A stretch of DNA of 64,000 nucleotides from Brachypodius melanocephalos (GCA_013398615.1 VZSR01000680.1:417852-481851), one strand, 5' to 3'. Shown: positions 48,170-60,965, numbered from the stretch's first letter. Notes: a model not told the origin generated them from the letters alone. Numbers and translations: made by a program.

Positions 48170-50170
48170 CGGTTTTTTGGGAAGGAGTCCGCGGCCGCTA
48201 AATGCCATGAAAACAGCGTGGCGCAAAATGGGAGGGAAAAAATTGCCAAAAAGGTCAGAAATAGAAATGAAGGAAAAAGTGTCATCCTATCCTAGGATGG
48301 AACACTCTGCAGTGATTCTCCAGCGATGAGTTTAATGGCATTTGGCTGTCTGCAGGTTGGGTTGCTGCGCTCCCTGTTGTCAGGCAGCGGGGTGGGGGCT
48401 TCGCCATTTCTGATTAACTAAAAAAAGATGTGTGTGTTTTGGAGGTGCGTGGGTGAGGCGGTGCAAATGTCAAGTTCAGTACTGGTTATAAACAGTCTTT
48501 TTAAACAGCAGCACATTTTCATTCAGATCTCTTTAGGTTGTGAAGAATACTGTATCTGTAGCGCATATTTAAAGTTTAGGGGGAAAAAAATCTTCCTGGC
48601 AGCAAGCTCGCGGTATCTAGTGCAACATTCTCACTCTGTCTCTCTCTCATCCTCATCTGTTGAAAGAGTAAAACTTCTGAGGTAGGGCTTCAGAAATAGC
48701 AGCAGTAGCCAGCGCAAATGTGCAGTAATTGATTTGCTGCTGTTGTTGTTTGTGATTGAAGCAATGAAACCTTCCCCAGCAAAACCAAGCGGTGCAGACG
48801 AGCTCCTGCACTGTTCAAACAGTGATTTTCTAACGCTGCTAAGGGCAAACGATATGATGAAAAATAGTCTCTTCTGCTCTATCCCTTGTTTCCACTAAAA
48901 TGTATCCTCACCATGCATATGCAGGCTATAATGTAGCATATTTAATCTTCCTTTCATCTCTGCAGCTTCTCTCTCAATACCAAAATAGCAAGGACTGGAG
49001 CAGTTACTCTTTCAAACAGCACTTACTGTTCTTAGACGGGGCGGGTTTTTTTGTTGTTTTTAGGGTTTTCCGTTTTTAATCTGAGCTAAGTTTGAACGAC
49101 TGTAATGGTGGGAAAATCCATCCAGGGTCCATTCTTTTTTACCGCAGCATCGGGCAAACCCGGGAAGAATAGACTTTGTCATGTGCAAATATAGCGACCA
49201 TAAATGGCGCTGGAGGCTTTCCCCATTGTCCTGTGACTTTGCCACGGGAGAAAGCGCGCGCAAGGAAGAAAGGCACGTTTGATAGAGTTGTGAGGAACGC
49301 CTGAATGGCTACTGGGTGTTGGGCATTGTCTGGCCCTGACCTCAATTCGGTACAGTAGAGACCCTTGAAAGCACTGTCTGAAGTCACAATACCACCATTC
49401 TCCTCCGCTCCCCAAAAGGGATTAGTTAAAAGGGTGACGTTCCGTGCAGAGAGTTCCAAGTATTCCCTGAAACAAAAGGGGCCCGAAATGTTTTTGAAGT
49501 TATTTTTAATTGAGTTGAACTAATTTAATAAAGGTCCCAAGAAGGAGGGGGGGAAGGAAAAAAAAAATATAAAGGAATGTGATTGTTTTATGATTCCTCG
49601 CAGATGGAATGGACATTTATAGCATACTTCTTCTTTAGTCTTCCAGAGAACAGTAGCCCCATTTACAGCTACTGTTAGCAATTTAAAACTGCTCCAAAAT
49701 GAAGTCTTTCAAGAAGTTGACAGCTTATAAATAAATCTGTCTGATAAAATTGAACATAAACTGCATCTGTGGTTAGTTTGCCAAAATTAATTCTACATTT
49801 AATTAGAGATAGCAGTCAAACATATTTAATAAAAAACAGTCTTGGAGAGTAAATCAAATGAAGCCAGATTTTAGCAGATGCTTTTCTTTTCTCCCCCCCA
49901 CCTTTTTTTTTTCTTTCCTGTTCTTTTTTTCTTTCCTCCCAAGGAGTGATGAAGTGACCTCACCTCTATGATCCTCAGATATTTAGAAGATCAGGCTGAG
50001 GGGAGGCCTGGGCAGCTCATGAGATAATGTAGAAGCCATGAATGAATGGCCTCAGACAAAGGGGGGTAATTATTGTGCTGCAATTTTTACTGATTTCTGT
50101 AATTAGGATTTTCAGCAATGCCACTGTGTTTGCTGTAAATGTTGAAGTGAATTAATATACTAATTATTAA
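48170..50170. promoter_or_regulatory. Candidate conserved regulatory cluster
   Basis: The longest block in the window with retained CpG. It includes GCGGCCGC (48191-48198), cgtggcgcaaaatggg, gggagaaagcgcgcgcaagg (about 49245-49264) and the CpG-bearing stretch 49140-49480. Motif matches include a perfect CArG box (49198-49207), TGACGT (49435-49440), gtgcaaat resembling an octamer (about 49182) and many TAAT cores (cagtaattgattt, taattgagttg, gaattaatatactaattatt). No retroelement is visible. A 106-codon minus-strand frame (49139-49459) crosses the CpG part but has no recognisable domain. The most likely reading is a cluster of developmental enhancers or an orphan CpG island. Confidence 0.4.
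49198..49207. promoter_or_regulatory. CArG-box match (CCATAAATGG)
   Basis: Perfect CC(A/T)6GG in a CpG-retaining, repeat-free block, which makes it a somewhat better SRF-site candidate than the identical 10-mer at 7529-7538. It remains a motif match. Confidence 0.3.
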
Positions 50171-53010
50171 CCAAACATCAAAATTTGAATTTGGTCTGGA
50201 CCTAAACCCTCTGAAGTTCTAAATTTCAGATGTTGGCATAGGTAAGCTGGAAGTTGGGCTGTGCTGTGATTGTTACTGGAATCGTGAGTGAAGTTTTTAT
50301 TGTTACATCTTGGAATTGACAAGCCAGTTCTCCGCATGCAAAATTTATATTCACTACTTCACATTCTTTTTCATGTTCAGCTCGTTCATGTCTCTTCAAA
50401 AATATGGCTTGATGGACTCCTTTAGCTGGTGTGAATAGGTACAGCTTCCACTGCAGGAAGGGAGTCTGTCTCTTGGCAACAATTTTAAAAAATACAAGAA
50501 AATAAAATAATTCAGTGTCCCAATTCGCCAAATAAAGTGAGTTGAGCGGTATCAAAAACGTTTGATCCATTCCATTTTAAAATTAAGTGGAACATTTTTC
50601 TTTTCCAATCCTCCTCTCAAAGCAGCTATCTGTCTACCACTGAAAAAAACCAAACTTTATTTAAAGCCCAGATCTTGTATGGGAGATTTTAGCCCACACT
50701 GTAAAGACATTCAAAACTTGTTAAGGCTACTAGAGAAATCCTGTCTGCTTGGTTTTGTTTTTTTTTTTTAATGGTGCAGAAAATTACATGATTTCTAGAC
50801 GTAAGTTTGACTGCATGAGCTGATAATAGATTCTCTTTCTCTGAGGAGTTTAGGTTATTTTGTATATAAAAGTACATAATTATTATGAGAACTCACGGTT
50901 TCCCATGTGGAAGGTATTGGTTAACTTTAACTACAACATTTTTCATTTTCCTTATTTTAGTTTGCTTTTTATTTTTCTTTTAATGTAGACACTGTTTTCG
51001 GAACAATTTTAGGTTTGTAGAAGTACTAAAAGTAAATTAAAAACTATACAGGAAACCTTGATAGGTAATGTCAATTAGTTATCCCTAGAGGTCACAGTTA
51101 AAACCTTATTTGGTTAACCTTGTTAAAATTCTGCTGTTACCAAAACCCCAAATGATCCAAGTTATACATAGGAGCCCCTAACTTAGAAATACGGACCATT
51201 TTTCAGAATACTTTTTCATTAATGTGCTGTTATGGCAGCACAGCAGCCTGCAGACTGAAATAAATATTTGTTTCTGCTTTGAAATGCAGCAGAAAGGGAT
51301 CTCTTTGCTTTCCTTTTGACCCTTAAATTATGAATGGCAGTGTTCAGCAGGGACCGGTTTTTAATCCCATTTATGAGGATATCATGCAAGCATACACATG
51401 TACATCTCATTTTAGGGAGGCTGCAACTTGCAAGTCTAACAAATCACAGTGCACCCAGTGTCTTAAAATAAACCACAGCAGTGTTGACTTGAACTTTCTA
51501 GGAATTGAGGCTGAAATTTCCAGAGTTGCCTATGGAATTTGAAGTCCCTGGCCTTTTTTAAACTACTTGGGCATTTAGATATAAAATTCCACAGGCAGCT
51601 CTGAAATACTCCACTCTTCTTATTCAAGCAGTGAAGAACTCTTTTCTAATTCCCCAAACACTTCATGTTAGCTAGGTCCTCAATCCACAGAGTATGTTAA
51701 ATCTTGTTGTGATTTAAATATTGGATTTGACCCTGCTGACATCTGTTTATGGCATATGTGTAGTTATTTTGGAGAGCACTCCTCGAGTGAGACAGTTGAC
51801 TTGAGCATGACTTCATCTGGTTAATTATGCTGAAACAAAAGTGCTTTGCTGAATCAGAGGCTCCAACACTCCTGTTTTGTGAGGAGTCCTTAGAGGAGTT
51901 TTAGGAATTATGTGTGTGCACGTGCTCATTACCTGCAACACACGTTCATACTGATATGGGTCTTTTAAAGAACAACTGATTCTCCAAGACCTAATATATT
52001 TCTTTGAATATGGCCTAGTGATGATACATATCATTCTTCTCTTTAGCCTTCATAATTACTTATTCAAATATTTCCTACTTACCCACATTTTAAAGTTTTC
52101 AAAGGCTTATCTTTTTAATGTGATGTTCAAAAGTGCTGTGTGAAGGTCATTAAGACTAAAAATTGCCATTTTGAAGCCAAGCTAGAGATTTTACTCTTCA
52201 CTTAACACAGAGTTACGATTTGAATTCAGAAGGAAAAAATTACTGCTTACATAAAGACATTTTTAAAAGTAGAGCACCTCCTTACAGAAATTAGCTCTTG
52301 CTTTTAATTGCATATCTGTGCTTGAATCTGGTGTGGATTTCAGAGGCAATAGGATGCTTTGATGTTTTATTAAATATTTTTAAAAGGTGGGGCTTTCTGA
52401 GAATTAAGCATTCATGTTGTATTTAGTGTACCAAGAACATGATAATTTCTTTCCTGTTACCAGTTCTCAAGGCATCTAATATGGAACTGTTTTTCCAAAT
52501 TTTATAGTTTACTTTTAACACTCAACGAGTAATATCTGTTTTCCAAAGGGATTAGCTTAATGTAGATAAAAGGTAAAGGGTTTCTTTATGTAAAAGAAAG
52601 CAAGGATATACTTTCATTTTTCCCCCCAAAATGTGCAAGTATATCCTTTGGTGAAGAACACTTTCTGCACGGGTTGCAGTTGTAGGCAGAAAGGAAAACC
52701 ATGAAGTTTGTCATTCCTCTGCAAAGGAGTAGGTAGCAGAATCCCTCAACATCCTCTTGTCCTCTGTCATTAGAATATGATGGAAAATTTCCTGAGGGTT
52801 TGGTTTACGTTTTGGTTTCTTGCTTTGTTTTGTAAGTTATTTGGTACTTGTTAATCACATCCAGTACAGGAATAATACAGATCCCTTCTGCTTTCCAGTA
52901 TGAGAAGAGGGCTGAGGATCATTAACAGCCACTTTCCCACCCCGTACTTGTAGGACCTTTGGAAGATTTGCTCCCTTACTCCATCTCCTTCATCTTCTGT
53001 TTTTATGCAG
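50171..53010. other. Unique AT-rich intergenic DNA
   Basis: No gene or repeat recognised. A 114-codon minus-strand frame (50226-50570) has no family resemblance. The right end (52971-53010) is pyrimidine-rich and ends TTTTTATGCAG, a good-looking splice acceptor discussed with the next feature. Confidence 0.5.
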
Positions 53011-53335
53011 TGGCAGTAACTGTTGTGTCTCTGAAAGTAAAGGGATATTTGCTGCTGTTCCCCTTTTATTTCTGTGGTTGAAACAAAACAAAGAGAGGTT
53101 CTTCATTATGCTGTTCATGTTGGGCACAGCTTGGAGTAGCAATAAGAACCTGTCCAAAGACATGATGGCAAACAAAATGTGGATGAAAGCAGGAGAGGTT
53201 ATCACTCTGCCTAGAGCCTGGTTTGGATATTTTGATAATAGTCTGAATGGAGTCAGTGAAATCATTTTAGGGGCAGATGATCCTGAGCTGGAAAACAAGA
53301 ACCTCTTCTCTGCCAAGGTTTTCAGCAAGCTGTAG
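53011..53335 (+). other. Exon-like open frame of unknown nature
   Basis: A plus-strand frame is open from about 52916 to the stop at 53333-53335 (roughly 139 codons). A strong splice-acceptor-like tract ends at 53010, and a possible donor (ctgcag|gtgc) lies at 53356/53357. Within it 53192-53239 reads G-x5-P-x-A-x2-G-x3-N, the spacing of the second cupin motif G(x)5PxG(x)2H(x)3N but without the metal-binding His. The opposite strand is open over nearly the same span (52990-53403, 137 codons), which is unusual but argues against strand-specific coding constraint. It could be a non-coding transcript exon, a decayed exon or chance. I do not assign a function. Confidence 0.2.
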
Positions 53336-54252
53336 TTCAAGAAAATGTGCCTGCAGGTGCAATAGAACTTGAACCTGATTGCTGTTTTATTATCTCCAGA
53401 CAACTGGCTTAGAGTATTTCTTTATAGCTTTCCTTCCTGGTTGGCATAATCTAAAAAAGTTGCCAAAAGGCTGAGAGAATGTTTTGGTGGAGGAAAAAAA
53501 AAAAAAAAAAAAAAAAAAAAGGAAAACATGTTCTCATGCTGTTCTAGCCACCCTACCAATCTTTATCACACTGTAAGCACTTCTAACTTAAAAGAAAAAG
53601 GTTGAAAATGTTTAGGTGAAGAAGATGTTTGGGTAAAGATACACAAGGATCCATCTCTACTGGATTTTTAGTTTCTTTTTTTTTGTCTGTCATATCTGAG
53701 ACTACAAACATGATTCAAAATCAGAAGGGGTGGGAGGGAAAGGTCTTGAAAGTTTTACAACTTTTTGTACAAAATTTTTGGTTGCATTTAGAATTGCTGG
53801 AACACTGCCGTTCCTGCATGAGGGACTTGAAAAAAAACAAGCAAAACTGTTCCTCTGTATCCCTGTTTGAGGGACCACAGTGTTTACCCCACTTGGTGAT
53901 TTTTGCCTAGCTTGGATGAAAGGGGAGGCAAAAAAGCAGTGCCTGCAGAGTTCTCCACGCTCTGTCTTGTCATCATTATAGACAGATCACTAGTGGCAAG
54001 TATTCACAGGATATTATTGCCTAATGTCTCTAAATCAAACAAGACTATGTCACAGAAATTAGTTAAGAGGATGATTTCAAACGTGTGTAAAGCTGGAGGT
54101 TTGATTCAGATAAGAGGCCAGCACTGCTGCAAATGCAGAACTGGTTTGTAGCTGTAAAAAGCAGAATTTTTTGACTTGGACTAATTTCTGGTTTTCAGGG
54201 CTAACTATTATAATTACATTCCTGTCCTTTCAGGAAGTGCTTTAATGAGAGG

Positions 54253-54307
<55 letters not shown>

Positions 54308-54417
54308 CCCAATCTATAGCAGTATTGGAAAATGAACCTGTTCTGTCTTGGATATTTCCTGCGTTTGGTAGGCTAGTAAGGCATTCATATTGACAGATCT
54401 CAGCATAAACCTCTGAT
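53336..54417. other. Unique DNA with two long homopolymers
   Basis: A 27-A run (53494-53520) and a 52-T run (54256-54307). The sequence between them has short chance frames only (93 codons at 53629-53910; 82 at 53903-54151). The opposed A and T runs do not flank a recognisable element. Confidence 0.55.
54256..54307. repeat. Poly(T) tract, 52 bases
   Basis: The longest uninterrupted homopolymer in the window. It could be the poly(A) tail of a minus-strand retrocopy, but the sequence to its right does not read as a known gene, and the nearby CR1 fragment (54418-54480) runs in the other direction and does not use poly(A). Its length may be a sequencing artefact. Confidence 0.9.
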
Positions 54418-54480
54418 TTGGGGTTTGGAACCAGATGATCTTTAAGGTCCCTTCCAACCCAGATTGTTTTTTGTGATTCA
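54418..54480 (+). mobile_element. CR1 LINE 3'-end fragment
   Basis: ggaaccagatgatctttaag followed by gtcccttccaacccagattg and ttttttgtgattc is the sense-strand CR1 terminus (GGAACTAGATGATCTTTAAGGTCCCTTCCAACCCAAACC, then a TGATTC repeat). It is 5'-truncated to about 60 bases. Similarity is high, so this is one of the younger CR1 relics here. Confidence 0.9.
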
Positions 54481-56949
54481 TTGATATAATTTTGTGTAAT
54501 TCTGTGGGAAGGGTAGGAGTTTTCAGCAGTTTCATTTGAAAGATGTGCCTGTCTGCATAGGACATATAAAATGTCATGTGTACTGCTGGGCTTGAGCTGT
54601 CTTACAAGTCAGCAGAGATGCCTCTGGAAAAAAAAAAAACAAAACCAAAAACACCAAAAAAACCCCCAAGCAAAACAAAAAAAAGAGCCAGCAACCACTT
54701 CGTCAAGATGCTGGAGTGTTATTTTGTATTGCATCTTTGCTTCTCTTGTGTTAGGTGAGGAGAGCCTGAGCAGCAGAGAAAGCACCAGCTCCAATGCAAA
54801 TGTCCACAACCAAAAAGATTATTTACTCAGTCCTTGAATCCCTTCACCAAGGAAGGAGAAAAAACCCCCAACCAAACAAAAAACCTCTTCAGCTTATCAT
54901 GGAACACTTAACAGTGTTATTGCTGATTTGCCCACAGTGAAAAATGCCAAAAGTTTGTTTGTGGGGGTTTTTTTTGGCTTTGTTTTGTTTTAAACGAAAG
55001 TAACAAATCACTCCATCCCTGAAGAGGCCTATTTCCAAGCAATCTCTGGGTCTAGATTTTTTTGAAGGTTGAAAAGATTTATACAGTTTGATTAAAGTTC
55101 ACCTAAGAGCCCACATTTTGGGCTTCCTTCTTTGAACTGATGAGAGCCTTCCGAGGATTTGCTTGTCACACCTGGAAACCAGACAAATTTCACTCCTCTG
55201 CACTGGAAACTCCTATACTTTTGGCTTCTCTCCCACTCTGCATTTAATTATTTTGAATTCCAGCACGCCAAGCCAAGTTTAGCTGCTACTTTCCTGCAAG
55301 TGCTCTTTATTCTCCAGCTCTCATGCTGCCTGGCCTGCCGTGGTGTGCAAGTGAGCAGCAGCAGTGTGACAGGGAAGAAGGTTTGTTAAATGAAGACCCT
55401 CTTGGTCCCAAAGGAAAAGGGTTACTTGCTCTTCCATAGATGAAAAATGACCTCTTCCTCTCCCCTTGCCCCTGGGGGATATTTTCCTGATAACAACATG
55501 AAAACTTGGCAGGCTCCCTGTGTTAGATGACTCTGTACGTTGGTGAAGAACATTTCTGCGGCTTCTCAGCAGGGGCAGACAAGATGGCATTTGGAGAGCA
55601 GGAAGAAAAGAAGGGAGGAGAAGAAAAGAAATGGGATGGGGGGTGGAAGTGCAAGGGTCAGGCAGACTGCTGGCTGTAACTCGTAACCTGCCAAGGCTCA
55701 GATGCGTGACATGAGCCTTTATAAATGTGTGACAAATACCTCAAATGAGGGACAGGGCAGCAAAGCACAGGGGAGGCAAAAAGCACAGGATGAATGTGGA
55801 ATTGGTGGCCTGAGCCTATAATATCAGCTGTAACCCCAGCCTGAAATTTTTGTTATTTCTGATTTGTTATTTCGGCTTGCAGAGTTACGAAGTGAGAGGG
55901 CCAGCACAAGGGGAAGGGAGGTAAATTTAAGGAAGCAGTGCCTGAGTACAATCAGGGATAAAATCCACTTTTGTGGACCAATACACATTCACAGGCAGAA
56001 GGAGAAAAAAAAATGCAGTGGCCAACACGGCAGAGACACAGTAATCAAAACTCAGCTGAACAGAATTGGATATAAAGTTAGGAGTATACTTCATAGTGAG
56101 GGAGTAGAGGGCTGTGTGGCTCCTACTAGTAGAGAATAAAGCTGCTGACAGCAAATACTGTTGAGATAATGGAATGTCTTCCTTCCCTTTTTGTGGAGGG
56201 ATGAATGTGAGATTGAAAGCGATATTCACATTTTTAAATAGATATTTAACCAGCTCGATTCACTCCTGACGTAGGTACATTTGCATCAGACTTCAGCCAG
56301 CAATTCTTTCCTTTTTTCCCTCTTTTCCCTAGGTTTTTATCTCCACAGATCTTTCTGTCAGTCAGGGCCAATACACTGCACCAGTCAGATTGCTGACAAT
56401 GGGTGATGATGTGTGTGGGCAGAAAACATCAGTTTTCCAAGGCGTGAGGTGTGGATGGATAGTAAATCATCTAGCTGTGACTTTGGGTTATGCATCCCTT
56501 CTGATTCTTTTCCATTGTGTTTTTAAAGGACGCCATCAAAGCACACAGCAACAAAACAAGCAGAAGGCTCTGGTTTACAGAGAGCTCCATGAATTTGCTG
56601 TGTGGGCTGGGCTGAGGAAGTGCTGCTCTCTGAGCCCTGGAGCCAGCACTGGGCACTGCTTGCTCCAGAGAGGCAGCTGGATGGCAAGGTGGGGTTGTAA
56701 TAATGCTCATTTCATCTTTTAAAATACCTACCTCTGGTTTTTAAAAAGCAGTCAGCCCAAAACACTGCCAGGGCAGCTCTAGGCTCTGGGATCCATTCCA
56801 CCCATCATTGTGCAGGGAAACATCCCTGGCAGCAGCAGTTCAAGGTGGTGGATTGAGGGGTTTCATCACAGAGTGAAGGAAGAAAAAACCATAAATACAG
56901 TTCATGTGAATTTCACAGCTCAGGGAAACCACTTGTTGCTAATAGTTGC
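54481..56949. other. Unique intergenic DNA
   Basis: An A-rich tract at about 54628-54685 and an A/C-rich patch at about 54860-54885. Short frames on both strands up to 110 codons (56390-56722) show no family resemblance. Nothing else recognised. Confidence 0.5.
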
Positions 56950-57005
56950 TTTAACAGATGTTGATAAAGGATTTTGTCTTATGAGGCCCCTTCTAACCTG
57001 GCTAA
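56950..57005 (+). mobile_element. Possible CR1 3'-end remnant
   Basis: gataaaggattttgtcttat followed by gaggccccttctaacctggc resembles a diverged CR1 terminus (GGATTTGATGATCTTTGAGGTCCCTTCTAACCTGG). The match is short and loose. Confidence 0.3.
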
Positions 57006-60000
57006 GCAATTGGAATTTGAGGTTTACACATTAGGATTTCCCCCAGATTCCTGACATTTATCAAGTGTTTTTGACATGATAATGGCAAATTGAGTATTAT
57101 TTTGAGTGTGATTGAAAACCAGATGAACTCTTGCTATCCAGCTACATCTGTTGTTTGCTCCTTCCAGAATAAATATGGCAGTTCCTGATGCTGAAACAGC
57201 TGGAAATCTTGCATTCATTCATGTTTCTTGAGATGAAGTGTATCCTATAGGTTTACCTGGTGATATTGCTTGTGTACTATTTATTTAAGATGTGTAACTA
57301 TGAAAAAAAAGTTACTCAGTGCAAGATTTCCAGTGCTGGTACTTGGCAGCCTGGACTTCTAGAGTATATACCTTGATAATTCTTAATGTTTCCAAGTGGA
57401 TTCAATTTCTGGAAGTGGTAAATATTTCTAATACCAGGGGGTTTCTAAAGCAGACAAATGAGATCTCTCTAGCCAAACCAACTCATCCTGACTTGAAGCA
57501 GCATAATGGGAGTTTGATCTGGGTGCCTCTTCTGAATAAGTAACTAAAATAATTTGCAGCTGAGGGAGAGTAAAATGCGCAGTGCATTTAATCTGGAGTC
57601 CCCACAAACACACGCACACGAGTGTGCTGATATAACACTGGTAGAATTTGCAGTCATAAACAGTAAGTGTTCATTCCAGTTGTGTGATGGGTGTGGGATA
57701 AAAGTGCAGGGATGGAGCTGAAGTGGCATAAACATTTAAACAGTCCAGAGGGGTGAGAAAAGGCACCTCTTGTCTGCCCGGTTCCAGGAGAAGTTCTTGC
57801 TTGTGCTGCTGGAGATAGCCTGAGAAGATTAGAGGGGGCTCAGCTGGGGCAAGACAAAGGGAGACTGTGTAAAGCAGGATCAAGCCTGTTTGCTTAGCAG
57901 AGCTCTCTGTCTTCTTGTTGACAGATGTAGCTGGTGCAGTATCAGACGCTGCAGGCTCCTCCTCTGGATTGTCAAGTGACAATGGTTGCAGGAGTAAATG
58001 ACAGTGTAAAGTACTCCATGAGTCCTTTATTTGTTTGGTAGTTGTAGCCTGGGATGGGGATTTAATATTGAATGGACTCCAGATTGTCTAAATCGCAATC
58101 ACAGTGTTTGTTTAAGGAGTCTGTGGGGACTGCTAAAGCATGTTAACTTCTGCTTCTCTCCTTTTCATGCTGCAAAGCACTGAGGTAGGAAAAAAGGGTT
58201 AAGGGGATTGGAAAGGAAAAGTTTGCACTGTAAAAACATGAGGATGTAATTCTCCTAACTGCTGAGGAATCATCAAGAGTTTCAGGTCACTGAATTAGCA
58301 CGTGATGTGACGGACAAAAGCCTTCTGCATTCCTTAAATAAGAGCTTTTCCTTTTGCTGGTGCACTAATCTGTCACAGCCACTATCTCAGCTCAGTGAAG
58401 TTGCTTTCAGTGCCAGATCTCTCTTCTAATGTCAGCAAAGAGCACATACAGTAATTTGTACTTCGATCATGGTGAGGCCCAGAGAAACCAGAAAGCCCCA
58501 GACCGAGTCAACAAAGCAGAGATGGGGACTATCTGCTGAAGTAATTAAAAATTAAAACAACAACAAAAAAATCAGCTTTCATTGATTCCTCTTTCAAACT
58601 GTAAAGGAAAACTTGATCCCATTTAGGAGACAGGAGTAGCCTGAATGTAGCCTTGCAACTAAGCGAGCCAAAAAGGTTAGGGAAAAACCCAGCCAGATGT
58701 AATGAATCCTGACTATGGAAAAAAAAAAAAAAAAAAAAAAAAGTGTTATTACAAATTCTGGGACAGAGGAGGGTTTTCTTTAGCAGAAAAGGCCCTTTAT
58801 TTCATATCATGGCTCAGGACACATGATCACGTTGGAAGTGCTAACAAACACATTTGGTAACAGGTCACCACTTGTTCAGTCAATAAAGACCCTTTCTTGC
58901 TCCATGTTGTGCAGGATCCTAAGCCTCAGGTACCTTTGAAAGAGCTGTAAACAATTCTATGTGGCTGTGTGTTTGCACCAGCTGATAAAAAGGACTTTAA
59001 TAACCTTGATGCCACATCTGGAGCACAATGTATCTTTACTGCATCAGGATCTCCTCTCTAATCTTACCATCCAAGCCAGCAGGTTTTCCCCAGCTACAGA
59101 CTGATCTGCAGCATTTTCTCCCAGTAAACTTCTCCTCATAATATGTGGTGTTTGAGGCTTCAGCCCTGGCAAAGAGGGCATGCATGCAGCTTGTCTGGAG
59201 ATTGTTGTCTGAGTCCTCCCTGGTGAGCAGGGGGGGTTTTCAAGAGCATCCTGTCACTTGCAGAGGTGCAGGGATGTGGCACTGGTCTGTATTCATCACC
59301 AGCTAGGAGAAAATGCTCTCATTTTCCCAAGGAGGATTTCTTTCTCTGAGCACTTTGTTTTTCCCTTATAGCAATCATCCTTTTCAAAGCTATTGGAGTT
59401 TTTCAGTGGGGAAAGATGTAAGTAGTAATGACTTGATGTCTCAAGTGAGAGAAGGACATTAATGTTTTCCAAGAAAGTCTTGGCTATGTGAGTTCTGCTG
59501 ATTCTATGCATTTTGTGGGTACAATACGAAAGCACAAAGATGATTTAGTGTAGAGTTCTCTAACCAAGAAACACTTGACCCATAGCTTCCAAATTAGTAT
59601 TTTTTTTTTCCATTTAATTGTGCAGAATTTTGAAGTGCCCGTTACTGCACTTCTCCATGTCTGTAAATATGTAATCAAAAAACTGGCCAGGTGACAATTT
59701 TTTGAAACTTTATTATTCATACACCACCAGTCACACCACACAGGTTTATGCTGGGAACCCAGTTTGCAGCAGGCTACAGGAGCATCAGCCCCAGGAGACT
59801 GAGAGCCCAGTTGAGAGAAATACCCACTGGTGTGAGTACATTCCTAGATCCAGATACACTGAACGTGTCCTGAAGTGCCCTCTCCATTCAGGGACTAAGA
59901 GGAGGTAATCAGTCTTAGCAGGTGGATGTAAAATCTTGAAACATAACACAGGCTCTGCTAGAGGTTTGGTGGCTGATGTTGCTGCGACAGCATCGAGGCT

Positions 60001-60677
60001 TAATTCCTGAGTTGCCATCTTTGAAAACTCTGCAATAGCTCAATGTAATGACAGACCAGAGCTTTTATTTATAATCACATTGTGCATGCTTTCAGAGTTT
60101 TATGTCTGCAGTACTTAAGTGAGGATTAAGCCAACTTTAATGTCTGATTATTTGTTTTTATAATTACTCTTGCCATTGTACATAAGGAAAGCTGACAAGT
60201 ATAAAGTATTTTTGAGGTCTGCACTGTCTCTGCTCTGACATCTAAATCAGCCCTTCCTTATTTTCTCTTTTTTTTTTTTTTCAAATTTACTGGGGAGGGG
60301 AGGAGTTGCCCCACGATGTCCTTTTCTCAAATTAATGGGAAGAACAAATCCTCCTGTACTCTAGCATAGATCTTCTCTTCTTTATTCTCAGACACGTGGT
60401 GTTTAAGGCTGCAAACACTAAGCCCCTCCCCACTCATTCCTTCAGTCCCATGGCAACACTTGTGAGCAGGAAAAAACCCCCAAAATCTCCCTACCAGCCC
60501 CAGGAGAAATCTTCCATCCTCAGGAATAACTGATGTACATGTGTTTTAAACACATTTAACCTGATGGGGCAAGGTTGCTGTGCGTGCAGGTGTCAGTAAC
60601 TCTGTGCAGTGTTTGTGCTTGGGTAGGGAATCTGCTCCCAGGTCCTCCCTGGTTGCTCTGGGGAGATGGAGAGTGCT
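57006..60677. other. Unique intergenic DNA
   Basis: A 24-A run at 58719-58742 and T-rich runs at about 59601-59610 and 60268-60282. The frames at 57671-57982 (103 codons, minus) and 60556-60807 (83 codons, minus) show no recognisable family. No RNA gene seen. Confidence 0.5.
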
Positions 60678-60965
60678 GAGAGCGTTGTCCAAACACTTCT
60701 TGTGCTGTGGCCACTTCCCTGGGGAGCCTCTTCCAGTGCCCAGATACCCTCTGGGCGGAAAAGTTTCTTCTGCTATCCGACCTAAACCTCCTCCAAATCA
60801 GCTTCATGACATTTCTGGAGTCCTGTCTCAGGTTGAGGGTGAAGAGGTCAGTACCTGCCCCTCTGCTTCCCCTCCTGAGGAAGCTGCAGGTCTGCCGTGG
60901 GGAGTCCCCTCGTCTCCTCCAGGCTGAACAAACCCAGTGATCTCAGCCACTCTCTGTGTTTGCAC
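60678..60965 (-). mobile_element. CR1 LINE 3'-region copy (well preserved)
   Basis: The plus strand follows the antisense of the avian CR1 3' region almost continuously: agcgttgtccaaacacttct, ccacttccctggggagcctc, ttccagtgcccagataccct, ctgggcggaaaagtttcttc, gacctaaacctcctc, agcttcatgacatt, gaagaggtcagtacctgccc, gaggaagctgcagg, ctcctccaggctgaacaaac and agtgatctcagccactc. The element runs on the minus strand. The final 100 or so bases with the ATTCTATG tail are missing on its 3' side (left), and its 5' side is truncated near 60965. This is the best evidence that the window is from a bird. The 115- and 77-codon plus-strand frames here are antisense shadows of it. Confidence 0.93.

Noticed and set aside
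49139..49459. 106-codon minus-strand frame across the CpG-retaining block
   Set aside because: No domain or splice-site support. An open frame is expected more often where CpG-rich sequence lowers stop frequency.
60580..60940. 115- and 77-codon plus-strand frames with a proline/serine-rich end
   Set aside because: They largely overlap the well-preserved minus-strand CR1 copy and are its antisense translation.
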